Origin: Leisingera sp. SS27
Lineage (GTDB): Bacteria; Pseudomonadota; Alphaproteobacteria; Rhodobacterales; Rhodobacteraceae
Length of the DNA: 64,000 nucleotides
Assembly (NCBI RefSeq): GCF_028368855.1
Contig: NZ_JAQNCY010000001.1
Location: 434,001-498,000, forward strand
Direction of reading: 5' to 3'
Below the pieces are notes generated by a model, which was not told the origin of the DNA, made no database searches, and saw only the letters and a program-made list of their open reading frames with translations. This document shows positions 57,435 to 64,000 of this stretch, one piece after another (the stretch's first letter is position 1; every line of letters begins with the position of its first letter). The translations under genes were made by a program, and so were the position numbers.

Positions 57435-59633
57435 ATGGGTATGCGTTTTCTGCAGCATCTCTCGATCAGCACCAAGATCGGAATGCTTCTGGCGGCTCCT
57501 CTGCTGCTCAGCCTTTGGTTCATCGGGCAAACGCTGCTCGATCTGCAGCGCAAGGCACAGGCCGACACGGTTTTTGCCGGTCAGGTGATGGAACATATGA
57601 GCAGTCTGGTCCACAATCTGCAGCTGGAACGCGGTTTGAGCGCAAGCTATCTCGAAAGCGCCGCCAGCGCACCGCCGGAGAAACTGGTCAAGGTGCGCCA
57701 GGAAAATGACGCCAAAATGGCCGCCTATCTTGAGGAGATCAGCCACGTCGACCCGGCGTCGCTGCCATCCGAGTCCGCAGAGGCAATCGCCTTTGCCAAG
57801 TCGGAACTGGCCCGCAAGAAGGACATCCGCCAGAAGATTGACACCCATTCCTTGAAACTGAAGGCATTGATTTCCTATTACACGGACCTGAACGAGGCCC
57901 TCATCCAGACCGGCCTGGCACTGGCCAAGGGCATTGACGACCCCGTGATCTCTCAGGAAGCCGTGGCACTGCCCTTCTTCATGCGCGCAATCGACGCCGC
58001 GGGCCTGGAACGTGCCGCCGGCGCCGTTGGGTTCAATCATGGCTGGAAACCTGAAGACCGCGAAGCGTTCGTTGCCGATCATGAACTGTTCAAGGAACGC
58101 CTGAGCACGTTCAAGAATTTCGCAACCGCTGAGGACCGCGACGCCGTCAAAGGCCTGTTCAGCGATCCTGCCATGAAGAAATTCGATGAAATGCGCGAAT
58201 CAATTCTGCACGGCACAGACGGTGAAGGCGTTACGGCTGAGCAATGGTTCGCAGCCGCAACCAAGGCCATCGAGGTGCTGCAAAAGAAGGAAATGCTGCT
58301 GATCGAGCATCTGGAGCGCGACATGGCGGCCTTTGACGCACACAACAAGCTGATGCTGACAGAGATGGCCATTTTCGCCGTTGTCATGCTGGGGCTCGTT
58401 CTGCTGCTCAGCCTGGTGATCGCCCGCGACATGACCCGGAACCTGTCGGTCCTGAATGTGGCGCTGAAAAAACTTGGCTCCGGCGAAACCGAAGTTGAGG
58501 TTCCAGGCGCGACCCGCCGTGACGAGATCGGCGCGGTTGCCCGCAATGTGGTGGACCTGCGCACCGTCACCCAGCGCAAGCAGGAAGAGCGCGTGCAGGA
58601 GGAGAAGGACCGCCGCGAGGAGATCCTGACCGTCGCCCGCAGCATCGGCAGCGCCCTTGCGGACCTGCAGCACAAGCGGCTGGACAACCCGATCCAGGAA
58701 TTCTTTCCGGAGGAGTTCAAATCGATCCGTATGGACTTCAACGACTCGCTGACGTCGCTCAGTGCAGCAGTTTCCGTGATTGCCGAACTGACCAGCAGCG
58801 TCGATGAAAGCACCAAGTCGATTGCCGAGGCCTCCATGGACCTGGCCCACCGCACCGAGGCGGAATCGGCGACGCTGGAAAAAACCACCCAGGCAATGGG
58901 CGAATTGACCGGCAACGTGAAGCGGACTGCGGAAAATGCCGGCCGCGCCGAAATGCTGGCGGACAGCGCCCAGCACGGGGTCAAATCCTGTGACGAGGTG
59001 GTAAAGAACACGATCTCTGCCATGGACAAGCTTCAGGAATCCTCTCAAGAGATTTCCCAGATCACCAAGGTGATCCAGGACATCGCCTTCCAGACCAACC
59101 TGCTGGCCTTGAACGCCGGGGTCGAGGCCGCCCGCGCTGGCGAAGCAGGCCGCGGTTTTGCAGTGGTCGCCTCCGAGGTGCGGATGCTGGCACAGCGCTG
59201 CGCCGATGCCGTGCAGCAGATCGACGAACTGACTGCCCGCAGTTCCGACCAGGTCAAAAACGGCGCCGCGCTGGTGGATCAGGCCGGCCAGGCGATGGCC
59301 ACCGTGAATGAGCAGGTCGGTGAGATTTCCTCATTGGTGGTCGAAATCGCCGGCAGCATGAAGGACCAGTCGGCGCAGATGAACGACGTCAACACTGCCG
59401 TCGGCGAGCTGGAGATGATGGCCCAGCAAAACGCCGCCATGGCCGAGCAAACCACCGCGGCGACGACATCGCTGTCCGATCAGGCGCAGGAACTGCGGGA
59501 GCAGGTCACACAATTCACGCTGGGATCGACGGCAAGCGCCGCTCCCGCGCCCGCGGCGCATCCACCGCTGGCCATCGACTTTGATGACAGCGACGACGGC
59601 TGGGACCAGGATCTGAACAGCAGCGCCGCTTGA
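57435..59633 (+). CDS. Methyl-accepting chemotaxis protein with NIT sensor domain
   Basis: Chemoreceptor of 732 residues. A membrane helix (about 12-35) precedes a periplasmic nitrate/nitrite-sensing (NIT)-like helical domain (about 45-300), a second helix (about 311-332), HAMP (about 333-385), and the signalling domain with the hairpin tip [35 protein letters not shown] (about 548-580). The C-terminus is acidic and has no CheR-binding pentapeptide. No che genes lie nearby, so it is an orphan receptor. Start 57435 has AAGGA upstream. Confidence 0.92.
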   Translation: MGMRFLQHLSISTKIGMLLAAPLLLSLWFIGQTLLDLQRKAQADTVFAGQVMEHMSSLVHNLQLERGLSASYLESAASAPPEKLVKVRQENDAKMAAYLEEISHVDPASLPSESAEAIAFAKSELARKKDIRQKIDTHSLKLKALISYYTDLNEALIQTGLALAKGIDDPVISQEAVALPFFMRAIDAAGLERAAGAVGFNHGWKPEDREAFVADHELFKERLSTFKNFATAEDRDAVKGLFSDPAMKKFDEMRESILHGTDGEGVTAEQWFAAATKAIEVLQKKEMLLIEHLERDMAAFDAHNKLMLTEMAIFAVVMLGLVLLLSLVIARDMTRNLSVLNVALKKLGSGETEVEVPGATRRDEIGAVARNVVDLRTVTQRKQEERVQEEKDRREEILTVARSIGSALADLQHKRLDNPIQEFFPEEFKSIRMDFNDSLTSLSAAVSVIAELTSSVDESTKSIAEASMDLAHRTEAESATLEKTTQAMGELTGNVKRTAENAGRAEMLADSAQHGVKSCDEVVKNTISAMDKLQESSQEISQITKVIQDIAFQTNLLALNAGVEAARAGEAGRGFAVVASEVRMLAQRCADAVQQIDELTARSSDQVKNGAALVDQAGQAMATVNEQVGEISSLVVEIAGSMKDQSAQMNDVNTAVGELEMMAQQNAAMAEQTTAATTSLSDQAQELREQVTQFTLGSTASAAPAPAAHPPLAIDFDDSDDGWDQDLNSSAA

Positions 59634-59656
59634 CCCCGGCACCGCCGGCAAAACAG

Positions 59657-59683
59657 AAAGGGCAGCCTCTGCGGCTGCCCTTT
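59657..59683. terminator. Terminator between chemoreceptor and aroB
   Basis: AAAGGGCAGCC / GGCTGCCCTTT, an 11-bp perfect stem with loop TCTGC. It lies between convergent genes and can serve both. Confidence 0.88.
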
Positions 59684-59710
59684 GACTGTCTGCGTTCTGT
59701 GCACCGCGGT

Positions 59711-60826
59711 TCAGGCACCTGCGCTGCTCAGCACCTCCAGGACCTTCTCCGGCGGCACGTCGCCAGTCACGAACGCCTCGCCGATGCCGCGCGCCAGAAT
59801 GAACCGCAGCTGGCCGGCAACCACTTTCTTGTCCTGCCCCATCAGATCCAGCAGCGCCCCGGCTCCGGGCAGATCACCCGGAATATCGGCCAGATCGGTC
59901 TTCATGCCCATCGCCTTCAGATGCGCGCGCACCCGGCTGGGGTCTTCCTGCGAACACAGGCCCAGCTTCGACGAAAGTTCAAACGCCAGCGCGCAGCCGA
60001 TCGCCACGCCCTCGCCATGCAGCAGCCGGTCCGAATACCCGGTGGCCGCCTCCAGCGCGTGGCAGAAGGTATGGCCCAGATTGAGCAGGGCCCGGTCGCC
60101 CTGTTCGGTCTCGTCGCGCACCACGATATCGGCCTTCATCTGCACCGACCGCGCCACCGCCTCGACCCGCGCAGCCACATCGCCCTCGGCAAGCGCAGGG
60201 CCGTTCTGCTCAAGCCAGGCAAAGAACTCCGAATCGCCCAACAGGCCGTATTTCACCACTTCGCCATAGCCGGACAGGAAATCCCGGGCGGTCAGGGTTT
60301 CCAGCACCGATGTGTCTGCCAGCACCAGAGACGGCTGGTGGAAAGCGCCGATCAGGTTCTTTCCCTGGGGGGCATTGATGCCGGTCTTGCCGCCCACGGA
60401 ACTGTCGACCTGCGCCAGGAGCGAGGTCGGGATCTGCACAAACCGCACGCCGCGGCGCAGCACGGCAGCGGCAAAGCCCGCCAGGTCGCCGATTACCCCG
60501 CCGCCAAAGGCCACAACCACGTCGCCGCGCTCCACCTTCTGCTCCAGCAGCCATTCGACTGAGCGGGTGAACTGCGGCCAGCCCTTGGTCGCCTCACCCG
60601 GCGGCAGCGCCAGCGCAGTCATCTCCACACCCGCAGCGGCCAGCCCGGCACGCAGGGCGTCCAGGTGCTTCTCCGCCACGGTCTCATCCGTCAGCACCGC
60701 CACCTGCGGGCGGCTCAAGAACGGCTTGATCCGCTCCCCCGCCTGCGCCAGCAGGCCGGGGCCGATCACCACATCATAGGCGCGTTCGCCCAGGGGCACA
60801 TGAACCGTGCGCTCCATCAGTTCCAC
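59711..60826 (-). CDS. aroB: 3-Dehydroquinate synthase
   Basis: Second step of the shikimate pathway, 371 residues. NAD-binding VVAFGGGVIGDLAGFAA and the metal-binding region with GYGEVVKYG and LLNLGHTFCHALEA, GEGVAIGCALA are intact. It overlaps aroK by ten bases, so the two are translated together. Confidence 0.97.
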   Translation of the reverse strand: MELMERTVHVPLGERAYDVVIGPGLLAQAGERIKPFLSRPQVAVLTDETVAEKHLDALRAGLAAAGVEMTALALPPGEATKGWPQFTRSVEWLLEQKVERGDVVVAFGGGVIGDLAGFAAAVLRRGVRFVQIPTSLLAQVDSSVGGKTGINAPQGKNLIGAFHQPSLVLADTSVLETLTARDFLSGYGEVVKYGLLGDSEFFAWLEQNGPALAEGDVAARVEAVARSVQMKADIVVRDETEQGDRALLNLGHTFCHALEAATGYSDRLLHGEGVAIGCALAFELSSKLGLCSQEDPSRVRAHLKAMGMKTDLADIPGDLPGAGALLDLMGQDKKVVAGQLRFILARGIGEAFVTGDVPPEKVLEVLSSAGA

Positions 60827-61407
60827 TCCAATACATCGGGGCGTGCCTTCAAGGCATCCAGCACGCGGTCCACCATGGTTTCAATCGAGGCCTGCCCGTC
60901 CGAGACCACCGCCACATCCGCCTTGGCATAAAGCGGCACCCGCTGGTGATACAGGTTGCTGAGTGTCGCACGCGGGTCGGCCGTGCGCAGCAGCGGGCGG
61001 GTGTCGCGATGGCGCACCCGGTTCCACAGCACCTCAAGGTCGGCATTCAGCCAGACCGAGACACCCTTGGCGGTGATCACCTGCCGGTTCTCCTCTGCCA
61101 GGAAGGCCCCGCCGCCGGTGGACAGCACACCGCGCTCCTCTTCCAGCAGCCGCGCGATCACCTGGCGCTCCTTCTGGCGGAAGAACGGCTCGCCGTCGCG
61201 GGCGAAGATCTCCGGAATGGTCATGTTGGCGGCGGCTTCGATCTCGTGATCGCTGTCCAGAAACGGCGCGTTCAGCCGGGCCGCCAGCGCCCGTCCCACG
61301 GCGGTCTTGCCCGCCCCCATCATGCCCACCATCACGATGGTCTTCTTCAATTTCCCCGGCACCGGCGCTGCTGCCTTCTGGCCGCTGATTTGCTCTTTTT
61401 CGCTCAT
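60817..61407 (-). CDS. aroK: Shikimate kinase
   Basis: Phosphorylates shikimate, 196 residues. P-loop VGMMGAGKTAVGRALA (about 27-42), substrate-binding DSDHEIE and GGGAFL, and an RPLL motif near the end. A short hydrophilic N-terminal extension precedes the core. Divergent from the small membrane protein gene. Confidence 0.96.
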   Translation of the reverse strand: MSEKEQISGQKAAAPVPGKLKKTIVMVGMMGAGKTAVGRALAARLNAPFLDSDHEIEAAANMTIPEIFARDGEPFFRQKERQVIARLLEEERGVLSTGGGAFLAEENRQVITAKGVSVWLNADLEVLWNRVRHRDTRPLLRTADPRATLSNLYHQRVPLYAKADVAVVSDGQASIETMVDRVLDALKARPDVLEWN

Positions 61408-61488
61408 TCTTCAGTGAATGACGTGATCTTGCCGAAAAGGGAATATATAACTTGGGCAAAAGAGCAGGAAACAGGCATTGGATGCACT

Positions 61489-61638
61489 ATGGGGCGATTG
61501 ATTAAGTATTTGGTCTACTTGCTGGTTCTGGCTGCAATCGGGCTGGTGGGATATGCCTATGTCGGCCCCTGGTTCGGTGCCGATTTCAGCGCGCCCAGCA
61601 GCGAAGTGCGCAAACCGGTGGTGCTGAATGCGGATTAA
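61489..61638 (+). CDS. 49-residue membrane protein upstream of the exported protein
   Basis: Short open frame of 49 residues beginning MGRLIKYLVYLLVLAAIGLV, with one membrane helix (about 5-26) and a proline-rich tail ending VVLNAD. It overlaps the next gene by 11 bases. The three-gene series small membrane protein, 505-residue protein and xerD, opposite aroK-aroB, is common in Rhodobacterales. Function unknown. Confidence 0.65.
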   Translation: MGRLIKYLVYLLVLAAIGLVGYAYVGPWFGADFSAPSSEVRKPVVLNAD

Positions 61639-63145
61639 GGCGGCTGCCGCCGGAGTGATGCTGGCAGGCAGCGCGCTTGCCAACGAACCGCTGGCGGCAA
61701 TTGACTGGCTGAACCAGCCGGCACCCAGGGTCGGGCTGCCGGGCACGGTGCTGCTGGAACCGCCCGTCGCGGGAACCGCTGCTTTGCCCCAAATATCCGT
61801 CACGCCGCTGGAAACCTTGCTGCCTCCGGTCGGGCTGGTGCCTGCTGCCGCAACCGGCCTGCCTGCCGACCTTTGGCGCGGCAGTTCCGCCGATGACATT
61901 ACCCATCTGATCGAAACCGTGCCGGTGCGCGGCAGCCCGGCGATGCAGGCGCTGCTGTTCACCCTCTTGTTGTCGGAAACCCGCCCGCCCGCCGCCACCG
62001 GCGACCGGATCCTGCTGGCCCGGCTCGACCGGCTGCTGGCACTGGGGGCCACCGATCCCTCGCAGGCACTGGTGGAGCACGCAGGCCCGGCAGACAGCAA
62101 AGACCGCTTTGCGCGCTGGTTCGACGCCACCCTGCTCACCGGCAGCGAGGATGCCTCCTGCGCGGCCCTCACCGCGTCGCCGCATCTGTCGGACAGCTAC
62201 GCCGTGCGGATTTTCTGCGCAGCCCGGCGCGGCGACTGGCCGACCGCGGCGCTGATGCTGGAAACGGCCCACGCGCTGGAGCTGCTGCCGAAGGACCAAA
62301 TGGATCTGCTCGACAGGTTCCTGAATCCGGACCTGTTCGAACTGGCCCCGCCGCTGCGCCGCCCGGCGCATCCTGACCCGCTGACCTTCCGGCTGTTTGA
62401 AACCATTGGCGAGAGCATGCCGACCGCCCCGCTGCCGCCGGCATTTGCCGCCGCCGACCTGCGCGACATTGCCGGCTGGAAGGCGCAGCTGGAAGCGGCA
62501 GAGCGGCTGGCCCGCGCCGGCGCGCTCAACCCGAACCAGTATCTGGGCTTGTTCAGCGCCCGCAGGCCGGCCGCCTCCGGCGGCATCTGGGATCGGGTTT
62601 CGGCGGTTCAGAAACTCGAAGACGACTTGAGTTCCGGCAGCCCTGACGCCATAGCCAGATCCCTGCCCCGCGCCTGGAAGGCCATGCAGGAAGCCGGCAC
62701 CGAAACCGTCTTTGCAGATCTCTTTGCCGAGCCGCTGGCGCGCGCAGAGCTTACAGGCCCGTCTGCCCAGCTTGCCTGGCGGATCCGCCTGCTGTCACCG
62801 GCTTACGAAACCGCTGCCCATGACGCTCAGGCTTCTGGCGCGGCAGACCATTTCCTGGCGGCCCTTGCCCAGGGCCGGCCCGGCGATGCGGCTGCGCCAT
62901 CACCGCTGGCAGACGCCATTTCGCTGGGGTTTGCTGCGGAGGCTTCCGCGCCACCCGCCATCCGCCGGCTGCTCGACAACGGCCAGCTTGGCGAGGCGAT
63001 CCTGCGCAGCATGGTGCTCTTTGCCCAAGGGGCCGACGGCAATCTTGGCGATCTGACCGCTGCCCTCTCCGCCTTCCGCGCCGTCGGGCTGGAGGACACC
63101 GCCCGCCGCGCCGCCCTCCAGCTGATGCTGCTGGAGCACGGCTGA
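61628..63145 (+). CDS. Exported protein of unknown function, 505 residues
   Basis: Large protein with a signal peptide (MRIKAAAAGVMLAGSALA, cut before NEP) and no other known domain. The mature part is mostly helical, alanine and leucine rich, with repeated pairs such as LARLDRLLALGATD and LLDNGQLGEAILRSM, suggesting a TPR-like or HEAT-like solenoid. It starts inside the preceding small gene and ends one base before xerD. Function cannot be inferred. Confidence 0.7.
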   Translation: MRIKAAAAGVMLAGSALANEPLAAIDWLNQPAPRVGLPGTVLLEPPVAGTAALPQISVTPLETLLPPVGLVPAAATGLPADLWRGSSADDITHLIETVPVRGSPAMQALLFTLLLSETRPPAATGDRILLARLDRLLALGATDPSQALVEHAGPADSKDRFARWFDATLLTGSEDASCAALTASPHLSDSYAVRIFCAARRGDWPTAALMLETAHALELLPKDQMDLLDRFLNPDLFELAPPLRRPAHPDPLTFRLFETIGESMPTAPLPPAFAAADLRDIAGWKAQLEAAERLARAGALNPNQYLGLFSARRPAASGGIWDRVSAVQKLEDDLSSGSPDAIARSLPRAWKAMQEAGTETVFADLFAEPLARAELTGPSAQLAWRIRLLSPAYETAAHDAQASGAADHFLAALAQGRPGDAAAPSPLADAISLGFAAEASAPPAIRRLLDNGQLGEAILRSMVLFAQGADGNLGDLTAALSAFRAVGLEDTARRAALQLMLLEHG

Positions 63146-63146
63146 C

Positions 63147-64000
63147 ATGGCAGCCCCGCGCGACAACTTGCAATGGATTTCCACCTTCCTGGATGCCCAG
63201 GCGGCGGAAACCGGGGCCTCGCAGAACACACTGCTGGCCTATGGCCGCGACCTCAAGGATCTGACCGCCTGGCTGGAACACCGCAAACTCAGCTTCCTGA
63301 CCGCCACTCAAGACAATATCGAGGCTTATCTGATCAGCTGCGACGCTCAGGGACTGGCGCGTGCCACCCGCGCCCGGCGGCTGTCGGCGGCCAAGCAGAT
63401 CTACCGTTTCGCATTTGAGGAAGGCTGGCGCGAGGACAACCCCGCAATCCAGATCCGGGGCCCCGGACGGGAAAAGCGGCTGCCCAAAACCCTTGAAGTG
63501 ATCGAGGTCGACCGCCTGCTGGACGCCGCCCGCCAGACCGGCCGGACAGAGGCCGACCGGCTGCGCAACACCTGCCTGATGGAGCTGCTCTATGCTACCG
63601 GCATGCGGGTCACCGAGCTGGTCTCGCTGCCGGTCTCCGCCGCCCGCGGCGACCCGCGGATGCTGCTGATCCTGGGCAAGGGCGGCAAGGAACGCATGGT
63701 GCCGCTGTCGCCGCCGGCCCGCGAAGCATTGGCGCAATGGCTGCTGGTGCGGGACGAGACGGAAGCTGAGCGCGAAGCCAAGAGCCACCCGCCCTCGCGC
63801 TTCCTGTTCCCGTCCCGCGGCAAATCCGGCCACCTGACCCGCCACCGGTTCTATCTGCTGATCAAGGAACTGGCAGTGATCGGCGGCATCTCCCCGGACA
63901 AGGTGACGCCGCACACCCTGCGCCATGCCTTTGCCACCCACCTGTTGGCAAACGGCGCCGATCTGCGTGCGATCCAGGCGCTTTTGGGCCATGCCGACAT
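63147..64000 (+). CDS. xerD: Tyrosine recombinase XerD (runs off the window)
   Basis: Site-specific recombinase that resolves chromosome dimers at dif with XerC. About 284 residues are visible. The SAM-like DNA-binding domain (about 1-95) is followed by the catalytic domain with the first Arg in YATGMRVTELVSL, Lys in LGKGGKERMV, and HTLRHAFATHLL holding His-x-x-Arg. The frame continues past 64000, so the C-terminal His/Trp and catalytic Tyr lie outside. ATG 63147 is one base after the preceding stop. Confidence 0.93.
   Translation, partial: MAAPRDNLQWISTFLDAQAAETGASQNTLLAYGRDLKDLTAWLEHRKLSFLTATQDNIEAYLISCDAQGLARATRARRLSAAKQIYRFAFEEGWREDNPAIQIRGPGREKRLPKTLEVIEVDRLLDAARQTGRTEADRLRNTCLMELLYATGMRVTELVSLPVSAARGDPRMLLILGKGGKERMVPLSPPAREALAQWLLVRDETEAEREAKSHPPSRFLFPSRGKSGHLTRHRFYLLIKELAVIGGISPDKVTPHTLRHAFATHLLANGADLRAIQALLGHAD

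Overview
The window is chromosomal DNA of a high-GC alphaproteobacterium of the order Rhodobacterales, most likely a marine Roseobacter-group genus close to Leisingera/Phaeobacter (this placement is inference from gene content). Evidence: CtrA and a SciP (DUF1153) protein side by side, GAAC/GTTC-N7 LexA-type boxes, LpxI rather than LpxH, TrmFO, DUF6477 and DUF1127 proteins, a non-pyrrolysine MttB-family methyltransferase, and the hairpin-plus-tail repeats common in this order. Nearly all of it is dense core chromosome. I see no CRISPR array, prophage, insertion sequence, tRNA or rRNA gene.

Layout. 0.3-4 kb: DUF6477, an MttB-like methyltransferase and guaA. 4.1-7.5 kb: a small accessory block of two sulfotransferase-like proteins (one with two sulfotransferase domains) around a glycosyltransferase-like protein. 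7.6-16.4 kb: EamA exporter, FadL-type porin, P-loop ATPase, metA (Glu111, so probably acetyl-CoA dependent), hydrolase, DUF995, ppk2-TetR, and a truncated haemoglobin/class III cyclase pair. 16.5-26.5 kb: acetyltransferase, rplM-rpsI, a MocR regulator divergent from a DUF1127 protein, psd, thioesterase/enoyl-CoA hydratase, trmFO, a methyltransferase, gluQRS, hisI and an IscU-like scaffold.

26.8-34 kb: ligA-recG followed by a 40-residue membrane miniprotein whose upstream region carries a LexA-type box within a helically phased GAAC series. This resembles the architecture of SOS-induced division inhibitors such as Caulobacter SidA and is the most interesting locus here. Next come ctrA and sciP, then divergent mnmA. 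34-46.6 kb: one long minus-strand envelope operon in the transcription order pyrH, frr, uppS, cdsA, dxr, rseP, a 41-residue membrane protein, bamA, ompH/skp, fabZ, lpxA, lpxI, lpxB. It joins isoprenoid, phospholipid, lipid A and outer-membrane assembly functions. A structured convergent intergenic region separates its end from mnmA.

46.7-55.2 kb: miaA, an AraC regulator and a complete peptide-type ABC importer with a Tat-exported binding protein and a fused double ATPase. 55.2-64 kb: a membrane protein with a perfect CtrA site and a perfect DnaA box upstream, a lytic transglycosylase, ssb, a NIT-domain chemoreceptor, aroK-aroB, and divergent from these a small membrane protein, a large exported protein of unknown function, and xerD, which runs off the window. 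Four upstream sites resembling TTAACGCnGCATTAA (at ctrA, sciP, the 55.6 kb membrane protein and, weakly, before the chemoreceptor) suggest a local CtrA-linked regulon.
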